43,336 nucleotides of DNA from Thiobacillus sp. (GCA_019459325.1 JAIBFA010000052.1:1-43336); one strand, 5' to 3'; positions 1 through 7,816 are shown, counted from the first letter of the stretch. The notes: generated by a model from the letters alone, not told the origin. Numbers and translations are program-made.

Positions 1-187
1 CCTTGTCGGAGATGTCCGGCAGGCCATGCCGAAGGGGCGGAATTTTCATTGAGACGAGGCGCCGCTCCGCCCCGGTTGTCGGCGCGCGCATTCACGGGAG
101 GCATGCCCCGGAAATTTTCTTGACAAAGGCCATCCTGTTTAGCAGAAAGGAGGGGATTGAAGTCATGTTTGGAAGAGCGTCGAGGCC

Positions 188-1303
188 ATGCTGGTCTACC
201 GGCAACCCGGCAGGAATGCCATGGCGCGGGCGACCTTGGGTTTCTGCGGCATCCGCCCCGTGCGGTCCCTGGTCTGCGGCTCGGTCAAGGACTCCAGCCT
301 GCAACAGCGGCAGCGTTGGCTGGAACAAGCCCATCGTCAGGGACGATCCCTGGAACGCGGCCGCATCACGCCCGGCGAAAAGCTTAGGCACAAGATCGGC
401 GCCTGGCTCAAAGGCATGCGGCTGCAGTTCTATCCCATGACCTGGCTGGCCTACACCGCGGGTGCCCTGGCGGCCGCCCCCGCCGACGGCGTGTTCGGCA
501 ATTCCGTGTTCTGGGTCGGCTACCTCTGCCTCTTCCTGTTGGAGGTGGCCACCGTGCTGGTCAACGAAATGGTGGACTTCCCGAGCGACCGCAACAACCG
601 CTACTTCAGCACCTTCACCGGCGGTTCGCGGGTGCTGGTGGAAGGCTTGCTGAGTCTGCGCGAACTGAGGATCGGGATCGCCGCGGCGCTGGCCGCGTTT
701 CTGGCCGCGTCGGCATGGCTGCTGTCCGTGACGCCGGCCAGCGCGTCGACCGTGCTGTCGGTGCTGGGCGCGATGACGATACTGGCTATGGGCTACACCG
801 CGCCCCCCCTCAAACTCTGCTATCGCGGCCTGGGCGAACTGGACGTGGCCCTCACCCACAGCATCGGCGTGATCCTGTGTGCTTACGTATTCCTGGGCGG
901 GGCCTGGAACGACGCGATGCCGTGGCTGTTGAGCCTGCCCCTGCTGCTGGCGATCATGCCGTCGATCACGCTGTCCGGCATCCCGGACCTCGAAGCGGAC
1001 GCAGCCGCTGGCAAACGCACCTTGGCGGTGCGCCTGGGACAGCGGGGCGCGCTGATCGTGTGCCTCATCTTCACCCTGCTAGCGGCCGCTGCGGCCCTGA
1101 CAGGGCATGTCATGCATCTGGCCGGGGGCGCCTTCACGGGCATCGCCTACGTCGTCATCCCGCACGCGGCGCTGCTGTCGTGGTTGCTGCTCAAACGCAT
1201 CGAATCCGCCAAGCCGCCGGGCCGCATCGACGGACTCATGGTGGCATCACTGACCTTTGTCCTGTGGTTCGGGCTGTTCCCGCTGTTCAGGCTGGCCGGA
1301 TGA
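188..1303 (+). CDS. UbiA-family prenyltransferase
   Basis: Polytopic membrane protein of the UbiA/MenA superfamily, which transfers a polyprenyl chain to an aromatic or related acceptor in the inner membrane; the acceptor here is unknown. The first Asp-rich motif is visible as NEMVDFPSD (about residues 126-134), followed by the conserved YTAPPLKL loop and the second motif in IPDLEADAAAGKRTLAVRLG, with about eight hydrophobic segments after residue 82. The first 75 or so residues are polar and not typical of the family. The start is uncertain: ATG 188 has a poor ribosome site, ATG 416 (MRLQFYPMTW) would give a more family-like length, and the strongest Shine-Dalgarno sequence (AGGAGGGG, 150-155) belongs to an ATG at 165 in another frame. 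It stands alone; positions 1-187 show no convincing gene. The family call is firm, the start is not. Confidence 0.85.
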   Translation: MLVYRQPGRNAMARATLGFCGIRPVRSLVCGSVKDSSLQQRQRWLEQAHRQGRSLERGRITPGEKLRHKIGAWLKGMRLQFYPMTWLAYTAGALAAAPADGVFGNSVFWVGYLCLFLLEVATVLVNEMVDFPSDRNNRYFSTFTGGSRVLVEGLLSLRELRIGIAAALAAFLAASAWLLSVTPASASTVLSVLGAMTILAMGYTAPPLKLCYRGLGELDVALTHSIGVILCAYVFLGGAWNDAMPWLLSLPLLLAIMPSITLSGIPDLEADAAAGKRTLAVRLGQRGALIVCLIFTLLAAAAALTGHVMHLAGGAFTGIAYVVIPHAALLSWLLLKRIESAKPPGRIDGLMVASLTFVLWFGLFPLFRLAG

Positions 1304-1339
1304 ACCCCATCCAGACTCGAATGCGCTTGAAAGCCAGAA

Positions 1340-1414
1340 CTAGAAAATGAAATAAATAATCAACAGCACGATGGCGGGCACACCCAGAATCCAGGCCAGA
1401 AAATATTTTCCCAT
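1340..1414 (-). CDS. 24-residue single-span membrane microprotein
   Basis: A short frame beginning MGKYFLAWILGVP and ending in a run of Ile/Leu/Phe just before the TAG stop, so almost the whole protein is one hydrophobic helix with a single basic residue near the N terminus. A clear ribosome site (AAAGGAGC) lies seven bases before the ATG, the best reason to believe it is translated. It sits between the convergent prenyltransferase and the transpeptidase-like gene, downstream of the latter on the same strand. I do not recognise the family and cannot assign a function; small inner-membrane peptides of this kind are often stress-related or partners of a larger membrane protein. Confidence 0.6.
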   Translation of the reverse strand: MGKYFLAWILGVPAIVLLIIYFIF

Positions 1415-1484
1415 GATCGATGCTCCTTTCAAGTGTCAATCGAAGGTCTGTTCTTCTTCGATGCGAAGGCCCTGGGCATCCGCA

Positions 1485-2291
1485 TCACCGCGTGCGCAAC
1501 GTGTCGCCGGTGGCACGATTTGACGCTTGCCTGCGCACCGGGGCGACGTCGTAGGACCCGAATACCTGCTGCACCGGTTTGACCTCGGGCAGCACGTAGA
1601 CGATGGCACGGTGCGTCGCAACGAGGGGGCGCACGTGGGCTTCGTAAAATGCGACCGGCACGTTGATGCAGCCATACGAAATGCGGTTGTCGTCGGCCGT
1701 CGGCGTGGCGAGTCGCTCCAGCCGTCGCTCGCTTGGCTGGGTGGCGCGCACGCGGTGCATCGAGACGGCGGCATCGTAGTCGACCCAAACCACATCCTCG
1801 CCGTTCAAATTGCGGCCCCGTTCGGCAACAAAGCGCCCGGCGGGGGTCGTCCGTTCCTCCGGACGCACCTCGGCAATCGGCCGCAAGCCAATGCCGGGAA
1901 CCGAGTCATCTCCCACTGCTGAACCGAGCAATATCGGACTCACCCCGCGCAGGCGCGCTTCGGCGTCGAAGACATAGGCTCGGGCATGACGCTTGTCGAC
2001 AATGATGAATTCGGCGTTTTCATTGTCGCGCGAGTCGGCTATCCAGTCGGCCAGATGGCGCGCATCGGGCGAGGGCGACTCGGAGCCGAAATCCGCAAAA
2101 CTGATGTCTGCACGTGGCGCCTGGGGCCTAAGCGAAATGGACGCGGCTGACAGCACGGGGTAGTTCCCGGTGACAAGGTCAAGCGAAATCACGGTCGCAA
2201 CAACGGCCGCCCCTAGGATCAGCGCCCCGCGGATGGCCCTGATCCGGCGCAATCGCGCATCACGCAGTTCAGCGTAAAGAATAGGCATCAT
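1485..2291 (-). CDS. L,D-transpeptidase (YkuD)-like membrane-anchored protein
   Basis: Probable periplasmic enzyme of the YkuD fold, which makes or edits 3-3 peptidoglycan cross-links or attaches proteins to the wall. A signal anchor spans about residues 21-40; the YkuD-like domain covers about 94-255. The conserved His is H179 (VSMHRV) and the nucleophile is C208 in ISYGCINVP. The usual motif is (S/T)HGC(I/V)R/N; here the His before Gly-Cys is Tyr206, a departure seen directly in the sequence. A PAGRF segment ahead of the catalytic region also fits the family. The start is ATG 2291 or the adjacent ATG 2288; AAGGTGA lies at a workable distance from either. It appears to be a single gene. Activity is inferred, since a Tyr substitution could alter catalysis. 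Confidence 0.8.
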   Translation of the reverse strand: MMPILYAELRDARLRRIRAIRGALILGAAVVATVISLDLVTGNYPVLSAASISLRPQAPRADISFADFGSESPSPDARHLADWIADSRDNENAEFIIVDKRHARAYVFDAEARLRGVSPILLGSAVGDDSVPGIGLRPIAEVRPEERTTPAGRFVAERGRNLNGEDVVWVDYDAAVSMHRVRATQPSERRLERLATPTADDNRISYGCINVPVAFYEAHVRPLVATHRAIVYVLPEVKPVQQVFGSYDVAPVRRQASNRATGDTLRTR

Positions 2292-2330
2292 GTAACACGG
2301 TCACCTTGGCCACCACCGCCATCCCAGAGG

Positions 2331-2355
2331 CTGGCCCGGCCATCTTCCGGGCCAG
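2331..2355 (-). terminator. Hairpin between two minus-strand genes
   Basis: A perfect 9-bp stem, CTGGCCCGG with CCGGGCCAG, and a 7-base loop. It lies just after the end of the small exported-protein gene on the minus strand and before the start of the transpeptidase-like gene. There is no clear T run on the minus strand, so it may be an attenuating or mRNA-stabilising hairpin rather than a classical terminator. Confidence 0.4.
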
Positions 2356-2393
2356 TTTCACTGGGCGGCGGGTGCCCCATGGAGGAACGGGCG

Positions 2394-2672
2394 TCAGTTG
2401 CGGTCTGCACGTGCCACACGCTCGCTGTATATGTCGCCCGAGCGCGTGGTTGCCGTGGAACCCGTCGAATCCTGGTTCATGGTGCCGGTGGAATCCTGGC
2501 TCTGGCTGTCGCTGGGCGTCTGGCTCGTGGTCCCGGTGGTGCTATCGCGATTCATGGTCCCGGCGGTCCCTGGCTGCGGATCGCTATAGGTGGACTGCGC
2601 GTAGGCAAGACCGAGAACGCCTGCCATCGAAATGGCGGCGGCAGCTGAAATAACGATATTGGATGCTTTCAT
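2394..2672 (-). CDS. Small exported Ser/Thr/Gln/Asp-rich protein
   Basis: Of 92 residues, the first 25 or so form a signal peptide (MKASNIVISAAAAISMAGV, then an LAYA-type cleavage region before QSTY). The mature part is low-complexity and hydrophilic, with repeated DSTGTMNQDSTG-like units (TMNRDSTTGTT, then TMNQDSTGST), and ends in a charged tail. The start is fixed by AAAGGAGATTGATC directly before ATG 2672; a frame extending further upstream is not supported. Such intrinsically disordered exported proteins are common in betaproteobacteria and have no assigned role. It precedes the transpeptidase-like gene on the same strand with about 100 bp and a hairpin between them, so co-transcription is possible but unproven. 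Confidence 0.75.
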   Translation of the reverse strand: MKASNIVISAAAAISMAGVLGLAYAQSTYSDPQPGTAGTMNRDSTTGTTSQTPSDSQSQDSTGTMNQDSTGSTATTRSGDIYSERVARADRN

Positions 2673-2742
2673 GATCAATCTCCTTTGACTTGGGTTGTGT
2701 CGCAATGCCGGGCGGCACGGACAAGGTCAAGACTAGCCCTCT

Positions 2743-2786
2743 GGCTCAAAACTTCTGTAGGACGGGCTCAAGACTTCTGTAGGACG
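2743..2786. repeat. Two tandem 22-bp direct repeats
   Basis: Two adjacent 22-base units (2743-2764 and 2765-2786), each starting GGCTCAA and ending CTTCTGTAGGACG, differ at a single base (A against G at the eighth position). They lie between the 3' end of the DUF1566 gene and the start of the small exported-protein gene, where a minus-strand promoter for the latter would be expected. They could be a tandem regulator site or simply a slippage duplication. Confidence 0.8.
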
Positions 2787-2849
2787 TGTCCGAAATGGGT
2801 GTGCCGCCCTGGACGGGCGTGTTCCGACCCCTTGTCCCGATCCGCGCAA

Positions 2850-3899
2850 CTAACCCATGGGCGCGCCGAACGGCCGGGGTCGCCCGGATTCAGTAAAACT
2901 CGCGACGGCCCACACCGAAAACTCTGCGAACCGCTTTTGACCGACACCCGTCGCGCCTTTTTCCATATACAGGGCCCAGGCCCAATCGGGTTCGAACAGA
3001 CTGGTGGTAGACGACCAGTAAATGTCCTGCACCTCCGCAAAAGGATGACCGGACGGCAAGGCTGGGCTGTGAGTGGCGCAATCCACCAGCACCTCCAGTT
3101 CGTTGATCGTCGGCAGACGCCAGGCCATTCCCGCGTCTTCGTGGTTAAGCTCGGCGACGGCTGCCAGTGCCTCGCGCCAGATCACCGGTTGCGGTGTGAG
3201 CTTTGCGCTGCGGCGCCAGAGCAGGTGGGTGAGGCGATCCAGGACGCCGGCGTGAAGGATTTCGAAGCGGGGTTCAGGCCACGGGGCGCCGACACGCCCT
3301 TCGCCGTCCTGACCGGAACTTACGCATGAAATGACCTTGCCTGCGGCGTCGTAGCACAGCGATTGGCCCGTACGCGGGACACCCCCCAGACCTTCGCCGC
3401 GAACCGGCCATAGCATGAAGGATTGGTCTTTGCCGCCGTAGAACATCCGCGCGCCATCGAGCGCCACATACCAGGCGTGCGCCGGGCTGATGGCCGCCGT
3501 CGTCGACGTCCAGTACCAGCCGTTGAACACGTCGGTGAACGGGTGGCGCTCAGGCAGGGCCGGCAATTTGGTTTGCATGCTGAGCAAACTGCGCAATTCG
3601 CGACGATTGGGCATGCGCCAATCACGCTGGCCGAAACGCTGCTCACGATTCATGGCCGCGACGAAGTCCAGTGCCTCCTGCCAGGTGAGGGGGAATTCCG
3701 CGAGGCCCGCACTGCGACACCAGCTCAGACCGGTCAGACGATCCATGACCTCGTCGCCGCGCACCTCGAAGCGCGGGTCCGGCCAGGGCATGCCGGCGGC
3801 AAACGATGCGTCCTGGCCGGAACCCTGGCACGGAATCTCGCGGCCATCGTCGGCATGACAGGTGCGTTGGCCGGTGTCCAGATAATGCTGAGAGGCCAT
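2850..3899 (-). CDS. Tandem DUF1566 (Lcl C-terminal domain) protein
   Basis: 349 residues built from two repeats of about 165 residues, each containing a DUF1566/Lcl-type fold. Repeat 1 carries DRLTGLSWCR, a central WRMPNRREL core and GWYWTSTT; repeat 2 carries DRLTHLLWRR, WRLPTINELE and IYWSSTT. Each repeat is introduced by a Cys-Gly-Gln segment (CHADDGREIPCQGSGQD and CYDAAGKVISCVSSGQD). The domain is related to formylglycine-enzyme-like and C-type-lectin-like folds; its biochemical role is unknown. The start at ATG 3899 is chosen because TTGGAGCAATC precedes it; this form has no signal peptide, so a cytoplasmic location is possible, unlike many relatives. It is transcribed away from the antiporter gene across a long intergenic region. 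Confidence 0.85.
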   Translation of the reverse strand: MASQHYLDTGQRTCHADDGREIPCQGSGQDASFAAGMPWPDPRFEVRGDEVMDRLTGLSWCRSAGLAEFPLTWQEALDFVAAMNREQRFGQRDWRMPNRRELRSLLSMQTKLPALPERHPFTDVFNGWYWTSTTAAISPAHAWYVALDGARMFYGGKDQSFMLWPVRGEGLGGVPRTGQSLCYDAAGKVISCVSSGQDGEGRVGAPWPEPRFEILHAGVLDRLTHLLWRRSAKLTPQPVIWREALAAVAELNHEDAGMAWRLPTINELEVLVDCATHSPALPSGHPFAEVQDIYWSSTTSLFEPDWAWALYMEKGATGVGQKRFAEFSVWAVASFTESGRPRPFGAPMG

Positions 3900-4286
3900 G
3901 ATTGCTCCAATGGACCCACTGGCCAGGGCGGACACAACCGGGTCTTCCAGCGGGTCGGCGACCTCGGTGCGTATCGTGGGTGAACCACACCGGGCTTCCG
4001 GCTATCCGCATCTGGGTCCGAGTCGGTGTTATAGGCAGAGCAGGTGATTTTTGATAAGACGCACCTCAGGCGGGCGGAGCAAGTGCGTCTGTACGGTGGC
4101 GTACACCAGAAAATACTGAACCCGATTACGCTGAACGGGTCCGACACCATTCAACCACCTTGAACGAATATTCCAGGCTGTACCGCCAGGGCGCGCGACG
4201 GCTGTCGGATCCTGCCTGGCGAATTCTGCCCGGAACACCGCCAATACGGTCACGTCAAACTGGAAACTCCATGATCCGCACAAAAC
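3900..4286. other. Divergent intergenic region
   Basis: About 390 bp separate the divergent DUF1566 and antiporter genes. No open frame here has a credible ribosome site. An inverted repeat with 8-bp arms, AGACGCAC (4057-4064) and GTGCGTCT (4083-4090), is separated by 18 bases and could be an operator or hairpin. Promoters for both flanking genes should lie here but I cannot place them with confidence. Confidence 0.5.
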
Positions 4287-5603
4287 ATGACTAACGCACA
4301 ATGGTTTCTGCTCGTGGGCGGCCTGTTGCTCGCCAGGGGCCTGACTGCCCCGATGCTCAAGCGCCTGCCGCTCACTCCAGCCATTATCTATCTGGCCGTG
4401 GGACTGCTGTTCGGGCCGACGGTGCTCAATCTGTTTCACTTCAACCCGCTCAAGGAATCGGCGCTGCTGGAAGTGCTGACCGAAGTGGTGGTGCTGATTT
4501 CGCTGTTTTCCGCCGGCGTCAAAATGCCGACGCCGGTCAGCTTCGCACGCTGGCGCACCCCGATTCTGCTGGCATGGGTATCCATGACGGTCAGCGTCGC
4601 GCTGGTCGCCGCCTTCGCCTATTTCCTGCTCGGCCTGCCCTTGGGGGCGGGTGTCTTGCTGGGGGCCATCCTGGCGCCCACCGATCCGGTGTTGGCGACC
4701 GATGTCCAGATCCGGCATCCCGGCGATCGCGACCAGCTTCGCTTCACCCTGACCTGCGAGGCGGGCATGAATGACGGCAGCGCCTTTCCGTTTGTGATGC
4801 TGGGGCTGGGATTGCTGGGACTGCACGAGCTGGGTGAACTCGGGCTGCGCTGGGCCCTGGTCGATGTGCTGTGGGCCACGGTGGCGGGAATCGCTATCGG
4901 CGTGGCGTCGGGCGCGGCAATGGCCCATCTGGGACAGAAACTGCGCGGCACGCCTCCCAGGCAAAAGCTCATGGACGACTTCCTCGGCCTCGGCCTGATC
5001 GGGGTGGTATACGGCTTGAGTGTGATGGTGGATGCGTGGGGGTTTCTGGCGGTTTTTTTCGCTGCCGTCGCGCTCCGCCAGACCGAACTCAAGCTCGCCG
5101 GCGCCGCTCCGGCCAACATGGATCTGCCGCACCCCGACCGCATCGAACCGAAGGCCGAAAACGTAATCCCGGATGACGAGCCTGCGCCGACCGTCAGCGA
5201 AGGATCGCTGGTTTTCAAGGAACATCTGGAAAGGCTCTCGGAATTGATGCTCATCCTGCTGATCGGCGGCACGCTGTTCCTCGACTCCTGGAGCTGGCGG
5301 GCGGTTGGACTTGCGCTGTTCCTGTTTATGGTGGCACGCCCGGTCAGCGTCCTGGTCGGCATGCTGGGCACGCGCACATCGTGGCCGATACGCGGCATGG
5401 TGGGCTGGTTCGGGGTGCGGGGCATCGGTTCAGTCTATTACCTGATGTACGCCATCCAGCATGGTCTCCCCGAAGACCTGGCCCTGGACCTGATCCAGCT
5501 GACCCTCATTGCGGTCACGCTTTCGATTCTCGTCCATGGCACCAGTGTCAAGCCGCTGATGCGACGCTTTTTCCGTTACCGCAAACATCTGCCCGCGCCA
5601 TGA
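4287..5603 (+). CDS. CPA1-family Na+(K+)/H+ antiporter
   Basis: 438-residue inner-membrane antiporter of the CPA1/NhaP type that exchanges protons for Na+ or K+ and helps control pH and cation balance. Some 11-12 hydrophobic segments are visible. The ion-binding motifs are present: APTDPVLATD (about 131-140) and EAGMNDGSAFPF (158-168), whose adjacent Asn162-Asp163 is typical of electroneutral CPA1 proteins. A hydrophilic insert around 275-310 separates the N-terminal and C-terminal helix groups. There is no C-terminal RCK/TrkA domain, unlike KefB/KefC. The start MTNAQWFLLV runs straight into the first helix. It is a single gene, with no obvious terminator after it. Ion specificity cannot be read from the sequence. 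Confidence 0.9.
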   Translation: MTNAQWFLLVGGLLLARGLTAPMLKRLPLTPAIIYLAVGLLFGPTVLNLFHFNPLKESALLEVLTEVVVLISLFSAGVKMPTPVSFARWRTPILLAWVSMTVSVALVAAFAYFLLGLPLGAGVLLGAILAPTDPVLATDVQIRHPGDRDQLRFTLTCEAGMNDGSAFPFVMLGLGLLGLHELGELGLRWALVDVLWATVAGIAIGVASGAAMAHLGQKLRGTPPRQKLMDDFLGLGLIGVVYGLSVMVDAWGFLAVFFAAVALRQTELKLAGAAPANMDLPHPDRIEPKAENVIPDDEPAPTVSEGSLVFKEHLERLSELMLILLIGGTLFLDSWSWRAVGLALFLFMVARPVSVLVGMLGTRTSWPIRGMVGWFGVRGIGSVYYLMYAIQHGLPEDLALDLIQLTLIAVTLSILVHGTSVKPLMRRFFRYRKHLPAP

Positions 5604-5842
5604 GTGTTCTCCGCACCCTCGTGCCCGACACCCTGCGCCCGGGTAAACCAGCCTTGAACTTTGATGTGGGCGTTCTATAAAAACGGCCTAGGCAGTCATC
5701 ACCCCTCCCCGTTTGCAGCCTGAGGCGACGCCCAGCGTCAAGGCCGCCGGTGGCAGGCTTTTCCCCCAAGCCCCTTCCATGACGCGCTATATCCGCTTTA
5801 TTTGTCCACTTTGCTTGTCCACGTGCACCGATTGGGGCCACG

Positions 5843-6041
5843 ATGGTCGTTTCCGTCTTCTCCTCGCGAATGGCCGAGCGCATGCGCAAAAAAACACAGG
5901 CAACCCAAGGCAGCGCTGGACGCCTGGGAGGATGAAGGGGAAAACGTGGCCGCAACCAAGGTCGGTGCTGGATTGATCAGTGCGATAGACAGGCGCTGGG
6001 CAGTCGATGCGGCCCCAACACATGAGGTAGTCAGACCATGA
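5843..6041 (+). pseudogene. Possible small gene with a frameshift at an A7 run
   Basis: A frame starting at ATG 5843 reads on to MAERMRKK, then meets a run of seven A (5888-5894). One frame over, the following codons read HRQPKAALDAWEDEGENVAA and continue to a TGA at 6041, overlapping the ATG of the zinc-ribbon gene as ATGA. Removing one A would join the two halves into a basic N terminus plus a WEDEG-type segment, a layout I associate with small proteobacterial proteins. This could be a recent frameshift, a sequencing error in a homopolymer, or chance. The rest of the interval 5604-5842 shows no gene and no convincing terminator for the antiporter. Confidence 0.35.
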
Positions 6042-6271
6042 ATACACTTCCTGCAGCCGGTGAGTTTCGTCCTGAAGCCGGTTATTCCTCTCCCGGATGC
6101 ACCTGCCCCCGCTGCAAGGGCCCTGCGATCCGCATCCCGCGCCGGTGGGTTGATTTGCTCATGAGCGCGTTCATCTCGGTCAACCGCTACCGCTGCCCTT
6201 CGACGGAGTGCGGCTGGGAAGGCAATTTGCGCGTGAAGCGCCATCCGCTGTTGGTGCGGGGGCCGTGGTGA
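6038..6271 (+). CDS. Small zinc-ribbon protein
   Basis: 77 residues with a two-knuckle zinc ribbon: CTCPRCKGPAIRIPRR and, about 26 residues on, YRCPSTECGWEGNLRVKR. Four Cys are well placed to hold one zinc ion. The linker RWVDLLMSAFISVNRYR is amphipathic. The family is not one I can name; similar ribbons occur in nucleic-acid-associated or regulatory small proteins. There is no strong Shine-Dalgarno before ATG 6038, but the ATG overlaps the TGA of the preceding possible small frame, so translation may be coupled. It is followed by about 200 bp before the next protein frame. Confidence 0.65.
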   Translation: MNTLPAAGEFRPEAGYSSPGCTCPRCKGPAIRIPRRWVDLLMSAFISVNRYRCPSTECGWEGNLRVKRHPLLVRGPW

Positions 6272-6395
6272 GCTGCATCACGGCGGCAACGGGCCGTTTT
6301 CATCCCTGTGCAACGATTTGAATCCGGGATTGTCACAAGGAGTCCTTGCGTCAATGACGCCACGCAGCAAGACCGCCCACAACAGGAAAACCCGC

Positions 6396-6485
6396 ATGAA
6401 ACGTTTACGCTTCGCAGCCGCGCCGGCCGCCACCCCGCGCAGAAGGCTGATGCCGATCAGCACGCATTACGGGAAAACAAGTTGA
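6396..6485 (+). CDS. Possible 29-residue leader frame overlapping the next start
   Basis: ATG 6396, preceded by ACAGGAAAACCCGC, opens MKRLRFAAAPAATPRRR and ends at a TGA (6483-6485) that overlaps the TTG 6482 start proposed for the next gene. The first 45 or so bases closely resemble the start of the exported-protein gene at 10120 (MKRLLFAAALAAATFPALA), so this may be the damaged signal-peptide end of a related gene, or a coupling leader peptide. Translation is not established. Confidence 0.3.
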   Translation: MKRLRFAAAPAATPRRRLMPISTHYGKTS

Positions 6486-7369
6486 CCCGGCTGACGCGGC
6501 TGTGGCTCGCCGGGATCGTGTTTTGCAGCACGGGGCTGGCCGGGGCCTCTTTGCCGGACACGCATTCCGCCGCATCGCTCCACGCCCAATATGCGTCCCT
6601 GGGCCAGCGACTCCATCTCAACCCGTTTCGGCGTGCGCTTGCGCTCGATTCCTCCGAATCGTCCAGCGACCTGAAAGGCGATATCTACGCCCTGGTCGAT
6701 TACCCTTTTTCCACTGTCAGCGCGGCACTCAACGGCCCTGAGCTGTGGTGTGACGTGCTGATCCTGCATGTCAACACCAAGTACTGCCGTGCCACAGCCG
6801 ACAAGACCCGCTCTAGCCTGACAGTCTATATCGGGAAGAAAACCCCTCAGCCCCTCAAAGACGCCTATCCCATCGAATTCTCCTATCGCGCCGCCGCGGC
6901 GACCGCGAAATACCTGGAGATCCAGCTCAATGCGCAGGAGGGGCCGCTGAGTACCCGCAACTATCGCATCCAGTTGCAGGCCGTGCCGCTTGGAAACGAC
7001 CGGACCTTTCTGCATCTCACCTATTCGTATGATTACGGCATGGCTGGGCGCCTAGCGATGAAGACCTACCTCGCCACCATCGGAAGCGGCAAGGTAGGGT
7101 TCACCCAGACCGGCAAGCATTCCAGCGGCCAGCCTGAATATATCGGCGGCATGCGTGGCGTGGTGGAACGCAATACCATGCGCTATTACCTCGCCATCGA
7201 CGCCTACCTTGGCGCATTGGCCGCACCGCCGCCTATGCAGCTCCAGAAACGCCTGCACAACTGGTTCATCGCAACCGAGCAATATCCCCGTCAATTGCAC
7301 GAAGTCAGCAGAACGGCCTATCTTGATATGAAACGGCTCGAATATCTGCGTCAGCAGACCGTGCAGTAA
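6482..7369 (+). CDS. Exported protein of unknown function
   Basis: I do not recognise the family. From TTG 6482 the protein is 295 residues and starts LTRLTRLWLAGIVFCSTGLAGASLPD, a good signal peptide with cleavage likely after AGA, so the mature protein is periplasmic or outer-membrane. The mature part has mixed alpha/beta character, including YALVDYPFSTVSAAL, WCDVLILHVNTKYCR (two Cys that could form a disulfide), a segment LEIQLNAQEGPLSTRNYRI and a long hydrophilic C terminus with YYLAIDAYLGAL. An in-frame ATG at 6308 would add about 58 unconvincing residues. It is alone on this strand, 91 bp upstream of the DUF1840 gene. Confidence 0.75.
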   Translation: MTRLTRLWLAGIVFCSTGLAGASLPDTHSAASLHAQYASLGQRLHLNPFRRALALDSSESSSDLKGDIYALVDYPFSTVSAALNGPELWCDVLILHVNTKYCRATADKTRSSLTVYIGKKTPQPLKDAYPIEFSYRAAAATAKYLEIQLNAQEGPLSTRNYRIQLQAVPLGNDRTFLHLTYSYDYGMAGRLAMKTYLATIGSGKVGFTQTGKHSSGQPEYIGGMRGVVERNTMRYYLAIDAYLGALAAPPPMQLQKRLHNWFIATEQYPRQLHEVSRTAYLDMKRLEYLRQQTVQ

Positions 7370-7460
7370 TTGCAGCAGGGATTCCGACAAAAACCGCGAC
7401 AATGACTGTCGCAATCAGTCCGGGGACGTGGATTTTGCCTACTCATTCGAGGAGAACCGC

Positions 7461-7766
7461 ATGCTGGTGACGTTCACAACCAAGGCCTATGCCGACATCA
7501 CCATGTTCGGGGATGTCGCGCTTGCCATGCTGAAAATGATGGGGCACAGCACAACGGTGCCCGGCGCGATTCTGGCGGCAGATGTTCCTGCGGCCCTGCG
7601 TCGCTTGACAGCCGCCATCGATGCAGAAAAAGCCTCTGGGCCAGTCGAAGACAAGGAAGACAAGGATGGAGATGAGCCGGTGGTCAGCCTGGCCCATCGC
7701 GCGCTGCCGCTCATCGAGCTTCTTTCAGCCGCAGCCAAGGCGGAATCCAACGTAATGTGGAAATAA
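7461..7766 (+). CDS. DUF1840 family protein
   Basis: 101-residue cytoplasmic protein of a conserved betaproteobacterial family of unknown function. The diagnostic start MLVTFTTKAYADITMFGDVA and LLKMMGHS-like segment (here LKMMGHSTTVPGAI) are clear. A Glu/Asp/Lys-rich linker (about 63-75) separates this from a C-terminal helix, HRALPLIELLSAAAKAE, ending VMWK. The start at ATG 7461 is set by GAGGAGAACCGC immediately upstream; the frame continues upstream but lacks a ribosome site there. It converges with the cardiolipin synthase gene. Confidence 0.9.
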   Translation: MLVTFTTKAYADITMFGDVALAMLKMMGHSTTVPGAILAADVPAALRRLTAAIDAEKASGPVEDKEDKDGDEPVVSLAHRALPLIELLSAAAKAESNVMWK

Positions 7767-7777
7767 AAACCCGTCCA

Positions 7778-7797
7778 TGGGCAGGGTAGCCTGCCCA
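7778..7797. terminator. Hairpin between convergent genes
   Basis: Perfect 8-bp stem TGGGCAGG/CCTGCCCA with a 4-base GTAG loop, placed between the convergent DUF1840 and cardiolipin synthase genes. On the minus strand it is followed a few bases later by GGGTTTTTATTT, so it is more likely to stop the cardiolipin synthase transcript. Confidence 0.5.
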
Positions 7798-7816
7798 CGA
7801 TGCGGACCAAGGCGGT

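Noticed and set aside
188..415. Reading the first 76 codons of the prenyltransferase as a separate gene
   Set aside because: They are in frame with the domain and no stop intervenes; the better view is an uncertain start, not a second gene.
2743..2786. A short CRISPR array
   Set aside because: Two adjacent units with no spacers and no cas gene; it is a simple tandem duplication.
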